From the NCBI RefSeq assembly GCF_035575815.1, contig NZ_DATLXO010000192.1:1-11464 (forward strand): a stretch of 11,464 nucleotides of DNA. Reading direction: 5' to 3'. Below the pieces are notes generated by a model. That model was not told the DNA's origin, did no database searches, and saw only the letters and a program-made list of their open reading frames with translations. This document shows positions 1-5,438 of this stretch, piece by piece (positions within the stretch are counted from its first letter, which is position 1; every line of letters starts with the position of its first letter). The DNA is from Iamia sp035575815 (lineage in GTDB: Bacteria > Actinomycetota > Acidimicrobiia > Acidimicrobiales > Iamiaceae). Position numbers and translations under genes: made by a program.

Positions 1-575
1 CGACCGAGGACGCCTCGACCACGACGGCGGGCGAGGACCAGCCGACCACCACCAGCGACGACGACGCCCCCACCACCACCAGTCCGAACCTGCCGCCCAA
101 CGACAGCCCCCTCGCCGAGCTCCTGGCGGACCCGACCGAGCTGGGGGAGGGCTACGTCCCCGACGACAGCCTGGGCGACGGGTCCTTCGACGGCGACCTC
201 TGCGAGGACGTGTTCATCGAGGCCGCATGGGAGGAACAGGCGTCGCAAGCCCTGCTGCAGGGCACCGGGGACGACGCCGTGACCTTCCAGCAGACCATCC
301 TCCGCTTCTTCGACGAGTCCGCCGCCGAGGCCTTCTTCGCCCAGGTGAGCGACGGCTTGGTCACCTGCCAGCCCGGGACCACGATGACCGAGGTGGCCGG
401 AGTCGGCGACGAGGCGGTCCTGGCCGCCCTCGTCGAGGAGGGCTCGGCCGTCGCCGGCGGCCTGGTGCGCTCGGGTGATCTGGTGGGCTACTCCTCCGCC
501 ATCGGGCCCGCCGAACCCGGGCTGCCGGTGGACGAGGCCCACCTGGCTGCCTTCGCCGATCGCCTGGCCGGCTGA
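1..575 (+). CDS. C-terminal part of an exported or lipid-anchored hypothetical protein (5' end outside window)
   Basis: The frame is open from base 3 to the TGA at 573-575, giving 190 visible residues, so the true start lies upstream of the window. The first 35 or so residues are a Thr/Asp/Pro-rich low-complexity stretch, typical of the linker between a signal peptide or lipobox and an extracytoplasmic domain in actinobacteria. A compact domain follows with two cysteines (visible residues 67 and 122) that could form a disulfide, and a VGDEAVLAAL segment. The two-Cys plus 'GDEAV' layout resembles PknH-like sensor domains of actinobacterial lipoproteins, but I cannot assign the family firmly. 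The signal peptide itself cannot be seen. The TrmH-type gene starts 4 bp after the stop, so the two are probably co-transcribed. That the region codes rests on the long open frame and its G/C third positions. Confidence 0.75.
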   Translation, partial: TEDASTTTAGEDQPTTTSDDDAPTTTSPNLPPNDSPLAELLADPTELGEGYVPDDSLGDGSFDGDLCEDVFIEAAWEEQASQALLQGTGDDAVTFQQTILRFFDESAAEAFFAQVSDGLVTCQPGTTMTEVAGVGDEAVLAALVEEGSAVAGGLVRSGDLVGYSSAIGPAEPGLPVDEAHLAAFADRLAG

Positions 576-579
576 CCCG

Positions 580-1221
580 GTGGACACGGGCGGGCCCGGG
601 CCCACCGAGTGGGCCACCGACGGCCCCGTCGGCGTCGGCCCCCATCCCGAGCCCTGGCCCGGGGACCCGCGCCTCGACCCCGAGCTGCTCGCCACCGGTG
701 ACCGCCGCAACGTCGCCGACCGCTTCCGCTACTGGCACCTCGAGGCCATCGTCGCCGAGCTCGACGGGCACCGGCACCCGTTCCACGTGGCCATCGAGAA
801 CTGGCACCACGATCCCAACATCGGCTCGGTCGTGCGCACCGCCAACGCCTTCCTCGCCGCCGAGGTCCACATCGTGGGGGCCAAGCGGTGGAACCGGCGG
901 GGCGCCATGGTCACCGACCGCTACCAGCACGTCCGCCACCACCCGAGCCTCGACGACCTCGACACCTGGGCCGCCACCCGCGATCTGCCCATCGTGGGGG
1001 TCGACAACCTGCCCGGGGCCCGCCCCCTCGAGCGCGGCGGGCTCCCTCGATCCGTGGTCCTCCTCTTCGGCCAGGAGGGTCCGGGCCTCTCGCCACGCGC
1101 CAAGGCGATCACCGACGAGGTGCGCTCCATCGCCCAGTTCGGCTCGACCCGCTCGATCAACGCCGCGGTGGCCGCCGGCATCGCCATGCACACCTGGATC
1201 CGCCAGCACGTCACGGGTTGA
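580..1221 (+). CDS. TrmH-family (SPOUT) RNA 2'-O-methyltransferase
   Basis: The 213-aa product has the three SpoU/TrmH motifs. Motif 1 is NIGSVVRTANAF, with Asn80 and Arg86; motif 2 is LLFGQEGPGLS (161-171); motif 3 is SINAAVAAGIAMHTW (192-206). Motifs 2 and 3 form the knotted SAM site, and the family methylates ribose 2'-OH groups of tRNA or rRNA in the cytoplasm. The substrate cannot be read from sequence. The conserved WNRRGAMVTDRYQHV segment (104-118) suggests an actinobacterial TrmH subgroup. GTG 580 is chosen because it is the first start after the upstream stop (TGA 573-575). There is no Shine-Dalgarno sequence, so translation coupled to the upstream gene is likely. The first 45 or so residues are Pro/Gly-rich and poorly conserved in character, so the functional start could be a little further downstream. 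Catalytic motifs are intact. Confidence 0.9.
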   Translation: MDTGGPGPTEWATDGPVGVGPHPEPWPGDPRLDPELLATGDRRNVADRFRYWHLEAIVAELDGHRHPFHVAIENWHHDPNIGSVVRTANAFLAAEVHIVGAKRWNRRGAMVTDRYQHVRHHPSLDDLDTWAATRDLPIVGVDNLPGARPLERGGLPRSVVLLFGQEGPGLSPRAKAITDEVRSIAQFGSTRSINAAVAAGIAMHTWIRQHVTG

Positions 1222-1276
1222 CACCTCCGGGTACGGCTCGGCGGGCACGGGCGGTGGGGGACCGGTGACGGTTCAC

Positions 1277-1282
1277 TAGGTT
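1277..1282 (+). promoter_or_regulatory. -10 element TAGGTT upstream of an 18-codon ORF and the membrane-protein gene
   Basis: TAGGTT fits the actinobacterial TANNNT -10 pattern. Seven bases separate it from GTG 1290, so a transcript starting at 1289-1290 would be leaderless for the short ORF there and carry a leader of about 46 nt for the membrane-protein gene. No clear -35 hexamer is visible. Confidence 0.5.
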
Positions 1283-1289
1283 CGCGCCC

Positions 1290-1346
1290 GTGATCGTGTC
1301 CACCCGCCGCCGCGCCCACCGCCGGAGCTCACCTCGTGGCTGCTGA
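1290..1346 (+). CDS. Putative leaderless upstream ORF, 18 aa, overlapping the next gene's start
   Basis: GTG 1290 lies 7 nt behind a TAGGTT -10 element and opens a frame of 18 codons, VIVSTRRRAHRRSSPRGC, ending at TGA 1344-1346. It is Arg-rich, with a Cys codon last before the stop. The stop lies inside the membrane-protein gene, whose GTG is at 1336, so the two frames overlap by 11 nt. This geometry would let terminating ribosomes affect initiation at 1336. Short leaderless upstream ORFs are known in mycobacteria, including Cys-codon ones that act in attenuation. A single Cys is weak support for that role here. The ORF is too short for codon bias to be informative, and chance is a real alternative. 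Confidence 0.35.
   Translation: MIVSTRRRAHRRSSPRGC
1324..1327 (+). promoter_or_regulatory. Ribosome binding site GGAG for the membrane-protein gene
   Basis: GGAG ends 8 nt before GTG 1336 and supports that start. It lies inside the 18-codon upstream ORF, so ribosomes translating that ORF would pass over it. Confidence 0.5.
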
Positions 1347-2169
1347 CAAGGACGCGGCCAAGCGCCGCCGCCAGGCCCGCAACCGCCAGGAGCGGATCAG
1401 CCGCCAGAAGCGCATCGAGGCGGCCCGGCGCTCGGAGTCCGCGCGACCGGCCCGGACGGCCGCCGCCGCCCCGGCGGCCAAGGGCACGGGGCTCAAGGGG
1501 TCCGGGTCCAAGCCAACCGCGGGCAAGGGTGCGGCGGCGACGGGCTCAGGAGGTCTCCTCGGCAAGCTGTTCCCGCCGCGGCCCGCCGCCGGTGCCCCCG
1601 GCGAGGGGGGCCGTCCGTCGCGGGCCCAACCGAGCCGCTCGGTGCCCGTCGAGGTCGACGACGTCTCGGGCATCCGGGGGGCCCTGCTCACCCGCATGGC
1701 CCAGCCCGGCGGCCGGGCGGCGCTGCTAGCCCTGTTCGTCGCCCTCGTCAGCGCCGTCACCCTGCTGGGCTTCTCGGTGGTGCCCATCGCCGCCTTCGAG
1801 TACTACGGCGAGACCGTCGTCGAGGCGTCGGCCGATGGTGAGGCCGAGCAGACCGATCTGGTCGCCCGCTTCGAGGACGCCGACCCCGTGACCGCCGGCA
1901 GCGGGCGCCTGCTGGATGTGGCCGACCCGATCTTCGCCATCGTGTTCTCCCTGGTGCCGATCGTCATCTCGGGCATCGCCGTCGCCGCGCTCACCAAGAC
2001 GACCCGGAGCCGCACCCTGCTGGTCTCAGCCCTGGCCGCCGCGCTCTTCGTGTTCTTCGCCCAGGGCATCGGCACGTTCTTCATCCTGGGGGTGTTCGCC
2101 CTCGGCTTCGCCGCCTACCAGTCCCGCAAGGCCGACGCCGCCACCGCCGCTCAGGCCTCCGAGGGCTAA
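1336..2169 (+). CDS. Hypothetical multi-pass membrane protein with a long basic cytoplasmic tail
   Basis: The 277-aa product is not a family I recognise. Residues 1-38 are strongly basic and probably helical (KDAAKRRRQARNRQER...). Residues 39-105 are an Ala/Gly/Pro/Lys-rich disordered linker. Hydrophobic segments follow at about 128-152, 197-219, 227-244 and 245-262, so three or four transmembrane helices are likely. An acidic loop lies between the first two (about 154-196, rich in Glu and Asp). A short charged tail closes the protein. By the positive-inside rule the basic N-terminus should be cytoplasmic and could contact nucleic acid or acidic partners; that is inference. GTG 1336 is supported by GGAG at 1324-1327, 8 nt upstream. 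The leader contains a possible 18-codon upstream ORF. The gene stands alone, with a hairpin 17 nt after its stop. Confidence 0.8.
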   Translation: MAADKDAAKRRRQARNRQERISRQKRIEAARRSESARPARTAAAAPAAKGTGLKGSGSKPTAGKGAAATGSGGLLGKLFPPRPAAGAPGEGGRPSRAQPSRSVPVEVDDVSGIRGALLTRMAQPGGRAALLALFVALVSAVTLLGFSVVPIAAFEYYGETVVEASADGEAEQTDLVARFEDADPVTAGSGRLLDVADPIFAIVFSLVPIVISGIAVAALTKTTRSRTLLVSALAAALFVFFAQGIGTFFILGVFALGFAAYQSRKADAATAAQASEG

Positions 2170-2185
2170 CCCACGCGCGGGAGTT

Positions 2186-2205
2186 CGGGGGTTGACGGAC
2201 CCCCG
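2186..2205 (+). terminator. Hairpin after the membrane-protein gene, possible terminator
   Basis: CGGGGGT (2186-2192) and ACCCCCG (2199-2205) form a perfect 7-bp stem with a 6-nt loop, 17 nt after the TAA at 2167-2169. No T-tract follows, as is common in GC-rich actinobacteria, so termination is only a guess from position and stem strength. Confidence 0.4.
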
Positions 2206-2454
2206 CCCGAGGCGCACAGTGACCCCAGTCACCGATCAGCGATGGTGCAGTCGCTGGTCGTCCTTGACAACCGATGGGCTGTCATCAGCGCCCGTTCCGT
2301 TCGCGGGACCCACGGATGCGTTCGGAGTGCGCCGTCGGAGAAGAGGCATCGACCTGCCGGGACCGCCGGCGCCCTCCTCTCCGCCGTCGCCTCGGAGACC
2401 ACCGGGCCCTCTCACACCGACGGCGGTGTCCTGATTGCCGACCATCGACGACGC

Positions 2455-2480
2455 GCCCCCGGGGGTCGCTCCCCGGGGGC
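2455..2480. repeat. Perfect 10-bp GC inverted repeat with 6-nt loop
   Basis: GCCCCCGGGG (2455-2464) and CCCCGGGGGC (2471-2480) are exact reverse complements around the loop GTCGCT. The hairpin is all G/C and very stable, but no T-run follows on either strand. It lies 55 bp upstream of the mca -10 element. It might block read-through into mca or be a structural element of an unrecognised RNA. Confidence 0.5.
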
Positions 2481-2534
2481 GGGTCGCGCCCCGGCCGGGC
2501 CAGAGGACCCGAGCCGCGTCGGCCGGTGACCGCC

Positions 2535-2540
2535 TAGGTT
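2535..2540 (+). promoter_or_regulatory. -10 element TAGGTT for leaderless mca
   Basis: TAGGTT lies 9 nt before ATG 2550, and there is no Shine-Dalgarno sequence in between, so the transcript probably starts at or within a base or two of the start codon. No -35 consensus is visible. Confidence 0.55.
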
Positions 2541-2549
2541 GATCGCACC

Positions 2550-3413
2550 ATGGCACCCCAGACCGCACCCCGCTGCCTGCTGAGCATCCATGCCCACCCC
2601 GATGACGAGGCGTCCAAGGGGGCCGGCACCGTGCATCGCTACCACCAGGCCGGAGCCCGCGCCGTGCTGGTGTGCTGCACCGGGGGCGAGGCGGGCGACA
2701 TCCTGAACCCCTCGATGGACACCCCCGAGATCCGGGCGCGCCTCGACGAGGTGCGCCTCGAAGAGCTGGCCACGTCGGCCGAGATCATCGGCTACGACGA
2801 GATCGTCATGCTCGGGTACCGCGACTCCGGCATGCCCGACACCCCCGAGAACGCCGATCCCCGCTGCTTCGCCCGCGCCCCGTTGGACGAGGCCGTGGGC
2901 CGCCTCGTCGCCATCATCCGCCGCGAGCGCCCCCAGGTGGTGCTCACCTACGGCGACGACCAGTCCGGCTACCCGCACCCCGACCACCTACGGGTGCACG
3001 AGGTCTCGATGGCCGCCATCGCCGCCGCCGCGGACCCCGAGCAGCACGCCGAGACCGGGCCGGCGTGGTCGGTCGCCAAGATCTACTGGTCGGTGTGGTC
3101 CCGTCGGCGGCTCGAGGCCACCCACCAGGCGTTCCTCGACGCCGCCATGGAGTCGCCGTTCTCCGAGGAGTGGTTCGCCCGCCAATCCCAGGACCATCGC
3201 ATCACCACCACCATCGACGTACACGGCCTCTACGCGGTGCGCACCGGGGCCCTGCGGGCCCACGCCACCCAGGTCGACCCCACGTCGCCGTTCTGGTTCG
3301 GGCTCCCCGAGGACGTGGCCGCCACCATCCACCCCTTCGAGGACTACATCCGGGCCCTCAGCACCGTCGACGCACCGTTGCCCGAGGACGACCTCTTCGC
3401 CGGACTGGCCTAG
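2550..3413 (+). CDS. mca: Mycothiol S-conjugate amidase Mca (LmbE/PIG-L family)
   Basis: The 287-aa product is a zinc amidase. Mca cleaves mycothiol S-conjugates into a mercapturic acid, which is exported, and glucosaminyl-inositol, which is recycled; it is cytosolic. The first metal motif, HAHPDDE (14-20), supplies His16 and Asp19 as ligands and Asp18 as likely base. The second, GYPHPDH (140-146), supplies His143 and the ligand His146. Features pointing to Mca rather than the related biosynthetic deacetylase MshB are TGGEAGDILNP (44-54), LGYRDSGMPD (88-97), YPHPDHLRVHEVS, RAHATQVDP near the C-terminus, and the ending DDLFAGLA. Length matches mycobacterial Mca (about 288 aa). ATG 2550 directly precedes the fold. 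The gene has its own leaderless promoter. No other mycothiol gene is in view. Confidence 0.88.
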   Translation: MAPQTAPRCLLSIHAHPDDEASKGAGTVHRYHQAGARAVLVCCTGGEAGDILNPSMDTPEIRARLDEVRLEELATSAEIIGYDEIVMLGYRDSGMPDTPENADPRCFARAPLDEAVGRLVAIIRRERPQVVLTYGDDQSGYPHPDHLRVHEVSMAAIAAAADPEQHAETGPAWSVAKIYWSVWSRRRLEATHQAFLDAAMESPFSEEWFARQSQDHRITTTIDVHGLYAVRTGALRAHATQVDPTSPFWFGLPEDVAATIHPFEDYIRALSTVDAPLPEDDLFAGLA

Positions 3414-3439
3414 GTCATCCCCCCTGAGCCACCTTCGGG

Positions 3440-3445
3440 TAGGGT
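3440..3445 (+). promoter_or_regulatory. -10 element TAGGGT for the SCP2 gene
   Basis: TAGGGT lies 31 nt before ATG 3477, implying a leader of about 24 nt that carries the AGGAGGT ribosome binding site. It overlaps the in-frame GTG at 3444, which argues against that GTG as the start. Confidence 0.5.
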
Positions 3446-3463
3446 GCCGCCCGTCCCCGGACC

Positions 3464-3470
3464 AGGAGGT
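3464..3470 (+). promoter_or_regulatory. Strong ribosome binding site AGGAGGT
   Basis: This is a full-length Shine-Dalgarno match ending 6 nt before ATG 3477. It fixes the SCP2 start and is the strongest such site in the window, where most genes have none. Confidence 0.8.
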
Positions 3471-3476
3471 GCAGCG

Positions 3477-3863
3477 ATGGCGAAGTACCTGTCCCAGGAG
3501 TGGCTCGACCTGCAGCGCGAGCTCGCCCAGGACTTCCCCGAACGCCCGGGCGCAACGGCCCGCATGCAGTACGTCGTGACCGGCACGCCCGAGGGCGACG
3601 TGAAGTACTTCACCGTCATCGACAACGGCGTGATGCAGGAGAACACCCTCGGCACCGACACCGGCGCCGAGTTCACCCTCTCCACCACCTACGACGACTC
3701 GGTGAAGATCCTGAACGGCGAGCTCGACGCCAACGCCGCCTTCATGCAGGGCCGGATGAAGGTCAGCGGCAACATGGGCAAGCTCATGTCGCTCATGCCC
3801 CTCACCCAGAGCGCCGAGTACAAGGCGATCCAGGCCCAGGTCGCCGCGAAGACCGAGCTCTAG
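3477..3863 (+). CDS. SCP2 sterol-binding domain protein
   Basis: The 128-aa product is a single SCP2 (sterol carrier protein 2) domain, a small cytosolic fold with a hydrophobic tunnel that binds sterols, fatty acyl-CoAs or other lipids. The signature is in the C-terminal half: STTYDDSVKILNGELDANAAFMQGRMKVSGNMGKLMSLMPL, where the 'F..G..K..G....L' pattern and amphipathic C-terminal helix match the family. The length is normal for a stand-alone domain. ATG 3477 is chosen over GTG 3444 because AGGAGGT sits 6 nt upstream and the GTG lies inside the -10 element. A strong ribosome site plus leader suggests higher or more regulated expression than its leaderless neighbours. The gene converges on the deacetylase gene with 21 bp between stops. 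The ligand is unknown; a FadA5-like thiolase nearby makes a sterol or acyl-CoA role plausible. Confidence 0.85.
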   Translation: MAKYLSQEWLDLQRELAQDFPERPGATARMQYVVTGTPEGDVKYFTVIDNGVMQENTLGTDTGAEFTLSTTYDDSVKILNGELDANAAFMQGRMKVSGNMGKLMSLMPLTQSAEYKAIQAQVAAKTEL

Positions 3864-3884
3864 GCGCAGGCGGCCCGACGGCGA

Positions 3885-4718
3885 TCAGCCGGCGCGCTGC
3901 AGGTCGCGCAGGAGGCGGTAGCCGATCAGGCGGGCGCCGGCGGCGGTGAGGGCGCCTCGCAGCGGACCGTCGGGGCCCACCAGGGCGAGATCGTCGACCC
4001 GGGCCTCCCAGTCCGGTGCGAACCCCCGCAGCTCGGGCGTGTCGACCGCCGGGTGCACGTAGAGCTCGGTGACGCCGGGGCGGAGCGCGGCGAGCGCGGC
4101 GTCGATGCTGGGCCGGCTGCCGGCGCCGTGGTTGCGGACGAGGTGGTCGGGCACGACCACGCCCTCGGACGCGGCCAGGTCCCGGAACGGGAAGCCGATC
4201 GCGGTCTGGGTGGAGGGGCCCGAGAGGCGGAGGGGGAGCCCGAAGTCGACCGCCAGGTCGAGGTACACGTCGAAGAACTCGGGCTTCAGCGCAAGGGCGC
4301 CCATGTGGCTGTCGAGGTGGGTGGCGTCGAAGCCCCAGAGGATGGCCCGCTCGACCTGGGCCCGCAGCTCACGGCGCACCTCGTCGAGGTCCGCGTGGTC
4401 CCAGACATCGGTGACGGTGCGGGGGAAGCCGCCGTCGCCGTCGAGCAGCGACGGGGCCCTCGTGATGGGGCCCCAGCGGTAGAGGTCGTACTCGGCGTTC
4501 AGGGTCAGGTGGACCCCGACGTCCTCACCCCGGTAGCGGGCGGCGGCCTCGCGCGCCCACGGGGCCGGCACCATCAACGAGGCGCTGGTGGCGAGCCCGT
4601 CGCGCAGCGAGCGGTAGACGCCGTCGTTGGCGGCCTGGCTGGAGCCCAGGTCGTCGCAGTTGATGATGACCACCCGGTCATCGGACCGGAAGCCGAGGCG
4701 CTCGGCGAGTCTCGTCAC
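3885..4718 (-). CDS. ChbG/YdjC-family carbohydrate deacetylase
   Basis: The 277-aa product belongs to the YdjC/ChbG (HpnK) metal-dependent deacetylases, which remove N-acetyl groups from short glycans such as chitobiose or lipid-linked sugars. Visible motifs are INCDDLG (19-25, metal Asp), VGVHLTL (68-73, His70), THLDSHMG (133-140, His134 and His138) and YVHPA (220-224, His222). GTG 4718 is preferred over the in-frame GTG at 4757. A TAGCGT -10 element lies 8 nt before it, the spacing seen at other genes here. At 4757 the GGAGG abuts the start codon and is too close to work. The longer form would be 290 aa and overlap the nuclease gene by 8 nt (GTGACTGA). The substrate is unknown; no glycan transporter or glycosidase is adjacent. 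Confidence 0.85.
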   Translation of the reverse strand: MTRLAERLGFRSDDRVVIINCDDLGSSQAANDGVYRSLRDGLATSASLMVPAPWAREAAARYRGEDVGVHLTLNAEYDLYRWGPITRAPSLLDGDGGFPRTVTDVWDHADLDEVRRELRAQVERAILWGFDATHLDSHMGALALKPEFFDVYLDLAVDFGLPLRLSGPSTQTAIGFPFRDLAASEGVVVPDHLVRNHGAGSRPSIDAALAALRPGVTELYVHPAVDTPELRGFAPDWEARVDDLALVGPDGPLRGALTAAGARLIGYRLLRDLQRAG

Positions 4719-4726
4719 GGGACGTG

Positions 4727-4732
4727 ACGCTA
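4727..4732 (-). promoter_or_regulatory. -10 element TAGCGT for the ChbG/YdjC gene
   Basis: Read leftward, TAGCGT is followed by 8 nt and then GTG 4718. It lies just beyond the nuclease stop (TGA 4752-4750), so the deacetylase can be transcribed independently of the nuclease. Confidence 0.5.
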
Positions 4733-4749
4733 CCGGCCGGACCGGCGGG

Positions 4750-5292
4750 TCAGTCACCCTCCGGCGGGCACTGCCCCCAGAGGCCCCGCCCGGCGGCCCG
4801 GGCCCGCGCCGCGGCTGCCGCCAGCTCCGACCGGTGGGCGTCGTTCGGGGCGATGGACAGCGTGCGGGCGTAGCCGTCCTCGATCAGTGAGAGGTTGACG
4901 AAGAGACCGTCGCGGGCCCGCACCACGTAGACCAGCAGGCGGTCGAAGCGGTCACGTCCCTCGACGTCGCGGGTCACCCGCACCGTCGTCCCGGCGGGCA
5001 AGAGGGCCTTGGTGCGGGCTGAGGCCTCGGGCCCGTAGCAGTCGACCGGTGCGCCCGGCTTCACCGTCTCGGGCGTGTCGATGCCGAGCAGGCGGGCCGA
5101 CTCGGTGCGGCGCCCGAGCCGCAGCTGAACGGTGTCGCCATCGACGACCTCGACGACCACGGCCGTCCCCGGTGGGGCCCGGTCGCCGCCGACGAGCGAG
5201 CAGCCGGGCAGGCCGAGGGCGAGGGCGGCCCCGAGCAGGGCGGTGGTGACCCGACCCGGACGCCGGGCGGGGAGGGTGGGGTGGGCGGGCAC
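4750..5292 (-). CDS. Lipid-anchored thermonuclease-like (SNase) protein
   Basis: The 180-aa product starts with a basic region and hydrophobic core (TTALLGAALALG) ending in the lipobox LPGC, so Cys31 should be lipidated and the protein displayed outside the membrane. The mature part is one staphylococcal-nuclease-like OB fold: VDGDTV (50-55, metal Asp), RLLGIDTPE (67-75, with catalytic Arg67, metal Asp72 and Glu75) and DRFDRLLVYV (114-123, Arg118). These match Arg35, Asp40, Glu43 and Arg87 of the staphylococcal enzyme, so phosphodiesterase activity on extracellular DNA or RNA is expected. Cys85 and Cys175 could form a disulfide. GTG 5292 is chosen because it gives a normal signal peptide and has GGGAG 6 nt upstream. 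An in-frame GTG at 5358 would add 22 residues with two extra cysteines ahead of the signal. Confidence 0.85.
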   Translation of the reverse strand: MPAHPTLPARRPGRVTTALLGAALALGLPGCSLVGGDRAPPGTAVVVEVVDGDTVQLRLGRRTESARLLGIDTPETVKPGAPVDCYGPEASARTKALLPAGTTVRVTRDVEGRDRFDRLLVYVVRARDGLFVNLSLIEDGYARTLSIAPNDAHRSELAAAAARARAAGRGLWGQCPPEGD

Positions 5293-5438
5293 GGCAGGCT
5301 CCCGACAATGGAGGCAGTCGGCGGCCGAGCCGCGATCCGGACCAGGTCCGTCGGGCACCGCAGGCCCAAGCCCCCCTTACCCCGCTGGGTCGGTGCTCAC
5401 CCGATCCGGGTGCGGAGCCCACCGGAGCGAAGGCGACC

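Larger units (their letters stand above)
2170..2549. other. 380-bp gene-free region with several inverted repeats
   Basis: No frame here has convincing coding character; the frames that are open have weak third-position G/C bias for this genome. The stretch holds a 7-bp hairpin (2186-2205), a small dyad GTGAC-4-GTCAC (2219-2232), a spaced dyad TGACA-10-TGTCA (2265-2284) containing a TTGACA hexamer at 2264-2269, a 10-bp GC hairpin (2455-2480) and the mca -10 element (2535-2540). The part from about 2230 to 2350 is visibly less GC-rich than the flanking genes. I see no match to tRNA, RNase P RNA, tmRNA, SRP RNA or 6C RNA. It could be regulatory, an unannotated small RNA, or decayed sequence. 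Confidence 0.5.

Noticed and set aside
2264..2292. TTGACA as a -35 box
   Set aside because: The hexamer is perfect, but no TANNNT occurs 16-19 bp downstream. It could be part of the TGACA/TGTCA dyad instead.
2242..2529. 95-codon plus-strand frame in the gap before mca
   Set aside because: Third positions are much less G/C-biased than in real genes nearby, there is no ribosome site or TANNNT at proper spacing, and no motif. Kept only as a remark within the gene-free region.
3444..3476. GTG 3444 as the SCP2 start
   Set aside because: It lies inside the TAGGGT -10 element, and AGGAGGT 6 nt before ATG 3477 clearly marks the later start.
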